A stretch of DNA of 14,040 nucleotides. It comes from Gammaproteobacteria bacterium (GTDB taxonomy: Bacteria > Pseudomonadota > Gammaproteobacteria > Pseudomonadales > Pseudohongiellaceae). Position 1 is the stretch's first letter; every line of letters begins with the position of its first letter. Both the position numbers and the translations under genes were made by a program. Positions 7,829 through 14,040 of this stretch are shown here, piece after piece. Where the stretch lies: positions 1-14,040 of the forward strand of contig DMJN01000146.1 of the NCBI GenBank assembly GCA_003451715.1. Reading direction: 5' to 3'. Under the pieces are notes generated by a model, which was not told where the DNA came from, made no database searches, and saw only the letters and a list, made by a program, of their open reading frames with translations.

Positions 7829-8988
7829 ATTTCCCTGGCAATCAGCAATTTCATAATCTCATTGCTACCACCGTAGATCTTCTGGATACGGCTGTCTGCG
7901 TACATCCTGGCGATGGGATATTCCATCATATAGCCATAGCCCCCGAAGAATTGCAGACATTCATCGACTATCTCGTTCTGCTTCTGGGTAGTCCACCACT
8001 TCGCCATCGCCGCCGTAGCATCGTCCAGTTTTCCGTCCGCCAACAGCATGGCACAGTGATCGACAAAGATTCTGGCAAGCTTCGCCTCGGTAAATCTTTC
8101 TGCCAGCTTGAATTGGGTGTTCTGAAAATCGAGGATACGTTTTCCGAAGGCCTTACGTTCCTTCACATATTCGCTGGTGATGCGCAATGCCTTCTCGATC
8201 GCCGCACAGGCACCGGCAGCAATGATCAGCCGCTCCTGGGGTAATTGTTCCATGAGTTGCACAAAACCCTTGCCTTCGACTGTACCCAATAAATTTCCCA
8301 CCGGTACCTTCACGTCATCGAAAAAGATCTCCGCCGTATCTTGCGCCTTTAATCCCAGCTTTTCGAGATTGCGTCCGCGTGAGAAACCATCCGCACCCTC
8401 GACTGCTTCTGTTTCTACTACGATCAGGGAAATGCCCTTGGCAGTCTCTGCTGGATCAGTCTTGGCGACTACGCAGATCAGGTTCGCCGACATACCATTG
8501 GTCAGAAAAGTTTTTTGGCCATTTAGTACATAGTGATCGCCGTCCCGAATAGCGGAAGTTTTCACGGCCTGCAGATCCGAACCCGCGCCCGGTTCGGTCA
8601 TGGCAATGGCGGATACAATCTCACCACTCGCCATCTTTGGCAACCAATTCTGCTTCTGCTCTTCAGTACCATAGGAATTAATATAATGGGCGACGATCCC
8701 CGAATGCACGCCGTTACCGAAGCCGGTTATGTTGGCGTAACTCAATTCTTCCACCAGCACCATCTCGTGCTTGAAGTTGCCCCCACCGCCGCCGTATTCG
8801 GCAGGAATAGAGGCACACAGCAGACCCGCTTGCCCGGCTTTCAGCCAGGCATCGCGATCCACGAAACCCTGTTTTTCCCACTTCTCCATCGAAGGGGCGA
8901 ATTCCCTCTCCAGGAATCTGGCGACTGCATCACGCATGATGTGCAATTCTTCATTCATCCATGGACTGGTGTAGTTTTCGAGCAACAT
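7825..8988 (-). CDS. Acyl-CoA dehydrogenase, long-chain (LCAD)-like
   Basis: A 387-residue FAD enzyme that introduces the 2,3-double bond into acyl-CoA, passing electrons to ETF. The ATG at 8988 follows AGGA by eight bases. The family signature AMTEPGAGSDL lies at 129-139 (Met130), a second in the RKAFGKRILDFQNTQ region, and the C-terminus has YGGSNEIMK at 372-380. The stretches QLMEQLPQERLIIA and EYPIARMYADSRIQKIYGG resemble mammalian LCAD closely. By analogy with LCAD and isovaleryl-CoA dehydrogenase, Glu252 in PQERL is the likely catalytic base, since the MCAD glutamate position near the C-terminus reads YGGS instead of YEGT. That pattern often goes with longer or branched substrates. It lies 25 bases downstream of the thiolase, probably in one operon. 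Its stop overlaps the stop of the convergent FGE gene. Confidence 0.93.
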   Translation of the reverse strand: MLLENYTSPWMNEELHIMRDAVARFLEREFAPSMEKWEKQGFVDRDAWLKAGQAGLLCASIPAEYGGGGGNFKHEMVLVEELSYANITGFGNGVHSGIVAHYINSYGTEEQKQNWLPKMASGEIVSAIAMTEPGAGSDLQAVKTSAIRDGDHYVLNGQKTFLTNGMSANLICVVAKTDPAETAKGISLIVVETEAVEGADGFSRGRNLEKLGLKAQDTAEIFFDDVKVPVGNLLGTVEGKGFVQLMEQLPQERLIIAAGACAAIEKALRITSEYVKERKAFGKRILDFQNTQFKLAERFTEAKLARIFVDHCAMLLADGKLDDATAAMAKWWTTQKQNEIVDECLQFFGGYGYMMEYPIARMYADSRIQKIYGGSNEIMKLLIAREI

Positions 8989-9013
8989 GTACTTATTCCT
9001 GTTGGTTAAGCTG

Positions 9014-10201
9014 TCAGGATGACAACGAGTCCATTCTTTCGATGATCATGGCATTGGCAGTCCCACCACCCTCACAGATCGCGACTAAGCCGTAGCGCGC
9101 CTTTCTTCTTTCCAACTCATGAACCAGAGTGGTCATTAGTTTGGCGCCGGTTCCTCCCAGAGGATGACCGAGAGCTTGCGCTCCACCGTTTACATTGAGC
9201 TTGCCCTGGTCCGCATGCAATGCCTTCGCCCAGGCCAAAGGAACAGACCCGAATGCTTCATTTACCTCGTATAAATCGATGTCATCGATAGTGAGTCCCG
9301 CTTTTTCTAACACTTTTTCAGAGGCAGCAATGGGACCCTCCAACATGATTACCGGATCGGAACCAATCACAGCCAGAGAATGAATCTTGGCCCGCACTGG
9401 CAGCTCGTATTTCCTAATTGCTTCCTCGTTGGCTACCATGATAGCGGCGGCGCCGTCGCTGATCTGGCTGGCGGTTCCTGCAGTAATCACGCCACCCTCG
9501 CGTAGTGTATTAAGCGACTGCATGCCTTCTAGCGAGGCATTGAAGCGAATGCCTTCGTCTACCTCGTGCACGTCAGCGCTGCCGTCTTCCAGTTTAATAT
9601 TGAGGGGAACGATTTCCTGCTTGAAATAGCCTTTCTCTGTAGCCTGTGTGGCTCGCTGATGGCTTAACAGACCAAAGGAATCGAGTTCACTGCGGCTGAT
9701 GTCGTATTTCTCCGCCAGCAATTCCGCACCATCGAACTGGCTGAACTGAATCCCTGGATATTGAAGTTCCAGGCGCTCACCCTTTGGCTTGCCCCGACCG
9801 TGTTCCAGACCGTCGCGAATATTTGACCCTATCTCTACCGTGCTCATGGCTTCGACGCCACCGCAGATAATCACATCCTGGGTGCCAGACATAACCGCCT
9901 GGGCGCCAAACTGGATGGCCTGCAGCGATGAGCCACACTGACGATCCACGGTGGTGCCTGGCACTTGCAGGTCGAGTTTTGAAGACATGGCGACATTACG
10001 TCCCAGGTTGCCGGCTTGTGATCCAATCTGGCTTACTACACCAAAGATCACGTCGTCGACTTTATCGGTCGGGATACCTGTGCGATCTACCAACTCATCG
10101 ATTACGATCGCTCCCATGTCTACCGGGTGAAGCTGGCTCAGTCGTCCTTTGTTTCGCCCGGTGGCGGTGCGTACTGCACCGACTATATATGCATCAGCCA
10201 T
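9014..10201 (-). CDS. Thiolase (acetyl-CoA C-acyltransferase)
   Basis: A 395-residue thiolase that cleaves 3-ketoacyl-CoA with CoA, or runs the reverse condensation, in the cytoplasm. The ATG at 10201 follows AGAGGAA. Catalytic residues are intact: nucleophile Cys89 in DRQCGSSLQA, Asn314 in NEAFG, His346 in GHPLGGTGA, and Cys376 in CEGGGTANA. Length and motif spacing match degradative and biosynthetic thiolases of about 390 residues. Sequence alone does not separate acetoacetyl-CoA from long-chain specificity. Its position directly before the acyl-CoA dehydrogenase and after the dehydrogenase/reductase gene argues for a chain-shortening role, with propionyl-CoA or acetyl-CoA as released product. 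The upstream gap of 157 bases contains two hairpins, so it may have its own promoter. Confidence 0.94.
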   Translation of the reverse strand: MADAYIVGAVRTATGRNKGRLSQLHPVDMGAIVIDELVDRTGIPTDKVDDVIFGVVSQIGSQAGNLGRNVAMSSKLDLQVPGTTVDRQCGSSLQAIQFGAQAVMSGTQDVIICGGVEAMSTVEIGSNIRDGLEHGRGKPKGERLELQYPGIQFSQFDGAELLAEKYDISRSELDSFGLLSHQRATQATEKGYFKQEIVPLNIKLEDGSADVHEVDEGIRFNASLEGMQSLNTLREGGVITAGTASQISDGAAAIMVANEEAIRKYELPVRAKIHSLAVIGSDPVIMLEGPIAASEKVLEKAGLTIDDIDLYEVNEAFGSVPLAWAKALHADQGKLNVNGGAQALGHPLGGTGAKLMTTLVHELERRKARYGLVAICEGGGTANAMIIERMDSLSS

Positions 10202-10284
10202 TTTTGTGATTTCCTCTTACAGGTTTTATTTCGACACTAATACCAAAAACTAATTAACGGATAGCGGTTTTATGCAGCTTCCGA

Positions 10285-10306
10285 AGCAGGATACTGAAAT
10301 CCTGCT
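10285..10306. other. Hairpin between the short-chain dehydrogenase and thiolase genes
   Basis: AGCAGGAT (10285-10292) and ATCCTGCT (10299-10306) form a perfect 8-bp stem with loop ACTGAA. No T run follows on either strand. It could attenuate or stabilise the transcript between the two minus-strand genes. Confidence 0.35.
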
Positions 10307-10358
10307 ACCGGCTTTATAGCCAAATCAACATTTAACAGATTCGATAAGCATCTCAGTC

Positions 10359-11129
10359 CTAAAGAGCCGGCATTCGAATGCCGGCATCGAGCCGAATCGT
10401 TTCGCCATTCAGGTAACTGCAGTTCACGATATGGGCAACTTCCACAGCGAACTCATCTGGGTTTCCAAGCCGCTTTGGAAACTGGGTTATCGCGATTAGT
10501 GGCTCTTTGACTTCATCGGGTGCCCTGGCCAGCAGGGGTGTTTCAAACACGCCCGGTGCCACAGTCATTATACGGATGCCACGTTTGGCCAGGTCCCTGG
10601 CTATAGGTAGTGTCATGGCAACGATGCCACCCTTGCTGGCTGCATATCCTGCCTGGCCAGTTTGACCATCGAATGCTGCAATCGACGCAACATTGACTAT
10701 TACGCCGCGCTCTGCATCGTCAGTTTGTGGTTCGTTTAACTGCATGACTTCCGCACACAACCTCAAGACGTTAAAGGTTCCAGTCAGATTAACCCGCACG
10801 ATGTGTTCAAATTTCTCCAGCGGCATGGGTCCATCTCGGCCTACTGTTCGAGCTGCGCCACCTATACCTGCTGAGTTGACATTGATATGAATCGTAGCGA
10901 ATGCTTCTTTCGCCCTGGCTATTGCTTCGCCTACGGCCTCTGCATCGGCCACATCACCGGTATGCCAGGCGGCGTGATCGCCCAGTTCGGCTGCCGCTTG
11001 TTCGAGCGCTTCGGCATTCAGGTCATACAGAAATACATTCGCTCCTGCGGCAACAAAGTTCTTCGCCGTAGCAAGCCCAAGCCCGGATGCGCCCCCGGTA
11101 ATAAACGCTGTTTTATTGTTTAGCTCCAT
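10359..11129 (-). CDS. Short-chain dehydrogenase, HSD10-like 3-hydroxyacyl-CoA dehydrogenase
   Basis: A 256-residue NAD-dependent short-chain dehydrogenase/reductase. The Rossmann motif TGGASGLG spans 11-18, Asp36 ends the second strand and favours NAD over NADP, NSAG is at 85-88, Asn114 is the conserved structural asparagine, and the catalytic set is Ser149, Tyr162 and Lys166 in a YAASKGG context. The VNVASIAAFDGQTGQAGYAA stretch and the APGVFETPLL and FPKRLGNPDEFA segments closely resemble mammalian HSD17B10 (type II 3-hydroxyacyl-CoA dehydrogenase, which acts on 2-methyl-3-hydroxybutyryl-CoA and related substrates). Its place before a thiolase supports oxidation of 3-hydroxyacyl-CoA to 3-ketoacyl-CoA. 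The start at 11129 has only a weak GGAG upstream. The gene faces the racemase gene across a gap that holds a repeat. Confidence 0.92.
   Translation of the reverse strand: MELNNKTAFITGGASGLGLATAKNFVAAGANVFLYDLNAEALEQAAAELGDHAAWHTGDVADAEAVGEAIARAKEAFATIHINVNSAGIGGAARTVGRDGPMPLEKFEHIVRVNLTGTFNVLRLCAEVMQLNEPQTDDAERGVIVNVASIAAFDGQTGQAGYAASKGGIVAMTLPIARDLAKRGIRIMTVAPGVFETPLLARAPDEVKEPLIAITQFPKRLGNPDEFAVEVAHIVNCSYLNGETIRLDAGIRMPAL
10366..10385. repeat. Perfect 20-bp palindrome at the 3' end of the dehydrogenase gene
   Basis: GCCGGCATTCGAATGCCGGC reads the same on both strands and covers the last codons of the HSD10-like gene, five bases inside its stop. It may fold into a hairpin in the mRNA. It encodes the end of the protein, so its conservation may be coding only. 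Confidence 0.4.
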
Positions 11130-11188
11130 TGAGAATCATTCCACTCCGATACTGATTTTTGGACGCGAAAGCATAATCTATCGGGCTA

Positions 11189-11274
11189 AATAGGGATAGA
11201 TCTATTTTCCTCTATTCTTACACTTTGACTGCCAGGCAAGGTTGACGTGCCAGGAAAATAGATCTGTCCCTATT
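11189..11274. repeat. Palindromic repeat copy 1, upstream of the racemase
   Basis: Arms AATAGGGATAGATCTA... (11189-11210) and ...TAGATCTGTCCCTATT (11253-11274) pair over 22 bases with one mismatch. The core at 11210-11233 matches the reverse complement of copy 2 in 23 of 24 positions. This copy has about 20 extra bases near 11233-11252, formed by a second TTGACGTGCCAGG after TTGACTGCCAGG. It lies between the divergent dehydrogenase and racemase genes. The motif resembles REP elements mobilised by RAYT transposases; that link is inferred, and no such transposase is present here. Confidence 0.7.
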
Positions 11275-11318
11275 CTTACTCTATTATTCGCGATCTGGCT
11301 CACTAAGGAACAAACTCA

Positions 11319-12446
11319 ATGGGACCTCTAACAGGAATACGCGCTATTGAAATGGCAGGCATCGGCCCGGGTCCATTCTGCGCCATGATGCTGTCGGACA
11401 TGGGCGCCGAAGTCATACGCATAGATCGGCTCAACCAGAAGGGCAGTGGACATCGTGCCAATATTTTAAATCGTGGCCGCAAATCCGTCGCGATGGACCT
11501 GAAGAATCCGCAAGCTGTTGATGCCTGTCTGCGCCTGATTGACCGGGCTGACGTGCTGCTGGAAGGGTTCCGGCCTGGCGTCATGGAGCGGCTCGGTCTT
11601 GGGCCGGAGGTCTGCCTGAAGCGCAATCCAGGCTTGGTGTTCGGTCGTATGACCGGATGGGGACAGGATGGGCCTCTGTCACAGGCGGCAGGTCATGATA
11701 TTAATTACATTTCAGTAGCAGGCGCACTAGGCGCCATGGGTTACGCCGACCGGCCTCCTGCTCCGCCATTAAACCTGATCGGGGATTTTGGGGGTGGCGC
11801 CATGTACCTGCTGGCCGGCGTGCTGGCGGCCCTGGTTGAGAGAATTGGTTCGGGCAAGGGTCAGGTAGTCGATGCGGCGATGACCGACGGTACCGCCAGT
11901 CTGTTAAGTCCCTTCTATGGCTTAATGTCCATGGGAATGTGGACCACCGATCGCTACAGCAACAGGCTGGATGGCGGAGCGTACTACTACGGCAGCTATG
12001 AATGCAGTGATGGCAGGCATATCTCCATCGGCTCTCTGGAACCACAGTTCTATGCGCTACTGCTGGACAAATGCGAGATCTCTGACGAGTCTTTTAAGGA
12101 CCAGTTGGATCAGGATGCCTGGCCTGCCAAGCGGGAGAAGTTGGAAGCATTATTCAAGACCAAAACTCAGCGTCAGTGGTGTGACATCATGGAAGGCACC
12201 GACGTTTGTTTTGCTCCGGTTCTCAGTCTGGCGGAAGCGCCAGATCACGCACATAATACAGCGAGGGGAACCTTCGTCGATATTGAAGGTGTCACTCAGC
12301 CAGCCCCTGCTCCACGTTTCAGCAGGACCCAGGGAGAGATTCAATCGACAGCGGCGCTAACTGGCGAACATACCGAAGAAGTATTTAGGAGCTGGGGGTT
12401 TTCCGATGCAGAAATAACTGAACTCAGCCAGAGTGACGCAATCTAG
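11319..12446 (+). CDS. Alpha-methylacyl-CoA racemase (CoA-transferase family III fold)
   Basis: Epimerises the 2-methyl centre of branched acyl-CoAs so that a stereospecific acyl-CoA dehydrogenase can act on them. The 375-residue protein has the CaiB/BaiF fold signature: an N-terminal [20 protein letters not shown] region, VIRIDR, and [12 protein letters not shown]. The residues used by Mycobacterium tuberculosis MCR fall at identical numbers here: His126 in GHDINYIS, Asp156 in LIGDFGGG, and Glu241 in SLEPQF. This argues for racemase over CoA transferase activity. Length is usual for the family. AAGGAA lies 8 bases before the ATG at 11319. The gene is head-to-head with the HSD10-like gene and is flanked on both sides by inverted copies of one repeat. 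A branched-chain beta-oxidation role is inferred from these neighbours. Confidence 0.93.
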   Translation: MGPLTGIRAIEMAGIGPGPFCAMMLSDMGAEVIRIDRLNQKGSGHRANILNRGRKSVAMDLKNPQAVDACLRLIDRADVLLEGFRPGVMERLGLGPEVCLKRNPGLVFGRMTGWGQDGPLSQAAGHDINYISVAGALGAMGYADRPPAPPLNLIGDFGGGAMYLLAGVLAALVERIGSGKGQVVDAAMTDGTASLLSPFYGLMSMGMWTTDRYSNRLDGGAYYYGSYECSDGRHISIGSLEPQFYALLLDKCEISDESFKDQLDQDAWPAKREKLEALFKTKTQRQWCDIMEGTDVCFAPVLSLAEAPDHAHNTARGTFVDIEGVTQPAPAPRFSRTQGEIQSTAALTGEHTEEVFRSWGFSDAEITELSQSDAI

Positions 12447-12450
12447 GGCA

Positions 12451-12521
12451 AAATAGGGATAGCTATATTTTCTTGGCAGTCAATGTGTAAGAATAGAGAA
12501 AAAATAGGTCTGTCCCTTTTT
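12451..12521. repeat. Palindromic repeat copy 2, inverted, after the racemase
   Basis: It starts five bases after the racemase stop. Left arm AAATAGGGATAGCTATA (from 12451) pairs imperfectly with TAGGTCTGTCCCTTTTT (ending 12521). The core at 12475-12498 is the reverse complement of the copy 1 core with one difference, so the two copies are oppositely oriented. The stem followed by a T run could also terminate the racemase transcript. Confidence 0.65.
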
Positions 12522-12734
12522 AGCCAGCAAATTGTCATTTATCCCCGGATATCCTTGCCTCACGGTAATTTAGCGTATTTGTTATTGGGTTTGCAGGGGA
12601 ACTGATGATACAGTAGCCTAGTTTTTTGAGATCTACAGTCGGATGCAGAATCGTCAAACCAATGAACAAGCAGGCAGTCTTCAGATTGCTCAGCACTACG
12701 AACGAGAAGTCGAATTTAGAGGCGCGGAACAGCA

Positions 12735-13004
12735 ATGCAACGAGTTTTAATGGGTTTTGCACTGGTAGCCATTCTCACTGGCTGCGAAAACATCTACCAG
12801 GATGATGGCATTCCCCAAATTCGCTCCCAACGAGACGTCGATGCCTATAACGCCACCGTGACAGCCGAGGCCGACAAGTTGGTGTGCAATCGTGAGCGAG
12901 TCATCGGATCGAATATCAGGCAGTGGGTTTGTATGACCGTCGCACAACAGGATCGCTTGACACAAGAAGCTCGAGATGTGGTGGACAGGGTTTTTGTTCA
13001 ATAA
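12735..13004 (+). CDS. Small lipoprotein with two-cysteine motif
   Basis: An 89-residue protein whose first 16 residues form a lipoprotein signal peptide with lipobox LTGC; Cys17 would be lipidated. The next residue is Glu, not Asp, which favours outer-membrane sorting. The mature part has Cys51 and Cys66 in a CNRE...GSNIRQWVC pattern, likely a disulfide if periplasmic. This pattern resembles many uncharacterised gammaproteobacterial proteins of the CRRxxxTGSHxxxxxC type, but no function is known to me. The start ATG has no clear ribosome-binding site; GGAA lies about four bases upstream. The 212 bases before it, after the repeat, show no convincing gene. Confidence 0.75.
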   Translation: MQRVLMGFALVAILTGCENIYQDDGIPQIRSQRDVDAYNATVTAEADKLVCNRERVIGSNIRQWVCMTVAQQDRLTQEARDVVDRVFVQ

Positions 13005-13121
13005 ACGGGCCTCGATCCTGGCGCTGCATCGTAGCGTTACGCCCGACTGATCGGAATTACATTTCATACCAGCAGGAATTTGCAGCAGCCTGGTTGGATA
13101 TACCCCTCAATAGCCTGTCCT

Positions 13122-13157
13122 GGCGCCTGCAGCGCCCTCTAGCCGGAGATATTCCGG
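13122..13157 (+). other. Two small adjacent hairpins in an intergenic stretch
   Basis: GGCGC-CTGCA-GCGCC (13122-13136) and CCGGA-GATAT-TCCGG (13143-13157) are perfect 5-bp stems with 5-base loops. They lie in the gap 13005-13288 between the lipoprotein and the monooxygenase-fold gene. No T run follows. A structured leader or a decayed repeat is possible. Confidence 0.25.
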
Positions 13158-13226
13158 GCCACAAAGCTCAGCGTGACGGGATTGTTACAAAGGGTAGCGT
13201 TCAGCTGTTTTTAAGCTTAGAGTGGG

Positions 13227-13232
13227 TATAAT
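13227..13232 (+). promoter_or_regulatory. Candidate -10 box for the monooxygenase-fold gene
   Basis: A consensus TATAAT lies 57 bases before the ATG at 13289. A matching -35 box is not clear, so the promoter is tentative. Confidence 0.35.
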
Positions 13233-13288
13233 GACGTCAAGCTCGTAGAAACCCCCGTAATTCAGGGCCTTCAGGAGACAGACACAAT

Positions 13289-13636
13289 ATGATAATGGTT
13301 CAGAGCACCTTTCACTTGCTGCCGGATTCCAAGTCCGATGCCCTAAAGCTGATGAAAAATATGGTCCGCCTATGCAGACAGGAGCACGGATGCCTGAGTT
13401 ATGAATTTTTCGAAGGGGTAACCGACTCGTCGCAGGTCATCCTTCTGCAGGAATGGGAAAATGCCGACTGCCTGCAGGAACATTACCAGACCGACCACAT
13501 GGAAGATTTTCTTGGCAAACTTGGCAAGTACCTGAAAAGCCCGGTTAGCACACAAAGCTACGTTTCTCAGGAAGAGAAAGTGGTTACTACCCAGAGTAGT
13601 GAAGAACAGCCCAAGCCTGAACAAACCATTCATTAA
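13289..13636 (+). CDS. Antibiotic-biosynthesis-monooxygenase (ABM) fold protein
   Basis: A 115-residue protein. The first ~95 residues have the dimeric alpha/beta-barrel pattern of the ABM family: a beta strand VQSTFHLLPD, a helix DALKLMKNMVRLCRQEHGCLSYEF, a strand VILLQEWEN, and a helix with QEHYQTDHMEDFLGKLG. It resembles YgiN-type quinol monooxygenases and small proteins of unknown substrate. The last ~20 residues (about 96-115) are hydrophilic, rich in Glu, Gln, Ser and Pro, and probably disordered. AGGAG lies 11 bases upstream of the ATG at 13289; ATG at 13295 is an alternative. It is convergent with the SnoaL-like gene. No cofactor residues can be assigned, so the enzymatic role is tentative. 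Confidence 0.85.
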   Translation: MIMVQSTFHLLPDSKSDALKLMKNMVRLCRQEHGCLSYEFFEGVTDSSQVILLQEWENADCLQEHYQTDHMEDFLGKLGKYLKSPVSTQSYVSQEEKVVTTQSSEEQPKPEQTIH

Positions 13637-13694
13637 CTCGTCACATTCTCCTGCCTGATAGCTGTAATGCAGAACTGGACAGGCTTGTGTCTCC

Positions 13695-14040
13695 CTATTG
13701 TTCTGACTCGAATGCCTTGATTTCATCAGTCAGCTTACCGGCCAATTCATTAGGAATGGGCAAAGTCAGATGATACTGGGAAATCTTCCAGCCATCATCG
13801 GTTCGTATTAATACTCCCGTCCCTCTGCTGGTGCCATAACTGGCGCTGTCGAGAATTTCGTCAAACCACGCACTCATGCCATCCGGGGTTATATTGATAT
13901 TACGGCGCACCGGGCGATACAACCAACCACTCCTATTGCCTGCATAGGCTCTGAATTCTGGCTTGGTCCAGCGTTCGTCGGCATCGGTCCCCAGGAAAAC
14001 ACCGTTTTCACTCATAAGATCGAAGTAGGTATTCCAGTCT
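13695..14040 (-). CDS. NTF2/SnoaL-like protein (N-terminus beyond right edge)
   Basis: The frame is open to the right edge, so the N-terminus is missing; about 114 residues are visible. The frame continues past an internal Met at 14015 as DWNTYFDLMSENGVFLGTD, which is the usual start of the first long segment in SnoaL-like domains, so the gene does not start there. The visible parts ERWTKPEFRAYA, MSAWFDEIL, GTGVLIRTDDGWKISQYHLT and a LPIPNEL tail match the cone-shaped NTF2-like fold found in many small proteins of varied role. No catalytic residues can be assigned from this fragment. It ends about 58 bases from the convergent ABM gene. Confidence 0.85.
   Translation of the reverse strand, partial: DWNTYFDLMSENGVFLGTDADERWTKPEFRAYAGNRSGWLYRPVRRNINITPDGMSAWFDEILDSASYGTSRGTGVLIRTDDGWKISQYHLTLPIPNELAGKLTDEIKAFESEQ

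Noticed and set aside
11189..12521. Insertion sequence or composite transposon around the racemase
   Set aside because: No transposase, no visible target-site duplication, and the repeats are too short for IS ends; only a repeat pair can be claimed.
12643..12750. 35-residue plus-strand ORF overlapping the lipoprotein start
   Set aside because: No clear ribosome-binding site, no recognisable motif, and it overlaps a better gene by 16 bases.
12535..12762. 75-residue minus-strand ORF with a hydrophobic start
   Set aside because: Overlaps the lipoprotein start on the other strand; no ribosome-binding site or family pattern.
12923..13231. 102-residue plus-strand ORF
   Set aside because: Overlaps the lipoprotein in another frame, has no ribosome-binding site, and shows no family pattern; its second half could be a gene remnant but cannot be supported.
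1..14040. CRISPR array, tRNA, rRNA or phage genes
   Set aside because: No regularly spaced repeats, cloverleaf pattern or phage protein was seen by eye; small RNAs cannot be excluded.

Overview
This window looks like chromosomal DNA of a Gammaproteobacterium, probably marine or otherwise environmental. That placement is an inference from overall gene style: moderately GC-rich genes, several exported catabolic enzymes of uncertain family, and small palindromic repeats between genes. No rRNA, tRNA, CRISPR array, transposase or phage gene was seen. Both window edges cut a gene.

Left part (1-3556, minus strand): three genes run leftward. A LinB-type haloalkane dehalogenase is followed by a small exported protein of unknown function. 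After it comes a five-helix membrane-anchored alpha/beta hydrolase that runs off the left edge. A 350-base gap (3557-3906) holds a 22-bp dyad and a structured repeat. It separates this group from a divergent AMP-forming fatty acyl-CoA ligase (3907-5544). A strong hairpin (5551-5592) lies between the ligase and a convergent gene for an exported protein of unknown function (5597-6607).

Middle (6820-7828, plus): a formylglycine-generating enzyme (FGE/SUMF1 type) with both catalytic cysteines. Its reading frame is broken by one extra base in a C6 run. Its stop codon overlaps the stop of the convergent acyl-CoA dehydrogenase.

Right-centre (7825-12446): an acyl-CoA degradation cluster. An HSD10-like short-chain dehydrogenase, a thiolase and an LCAD-like acyl-CoA dehydrogenase are encoded on the minus strand. 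Head-to-head with them is an alpha-methylacyl-CoA racemase on the plus strand. With the ligase at 3907 this gives activation, epimerisation, first oxidation, 3-hydroxy oxidation and thiolysis, but no enoyl-CoA hydratase. The set fits beta-oxidation of a 2-methyl-branched acyl chain (isoprenoid, sterol side chain or branched amino-acid type). The racemase gene is bracketed by two inverted copies of one palindromic repeat.

Right end (12735-14040): a small lipoprotein with a two-cysteine motif, an antibiotic-biosynthesis-monooxygenase-fold protein, and an NTF2/SnoaL-like protein cut by the right edge.

I found no convincing new multi-gene system. The items most worth a second look are the frameshifted FGE, the dual-start dehalogenase and the repeat pair around the racemase.
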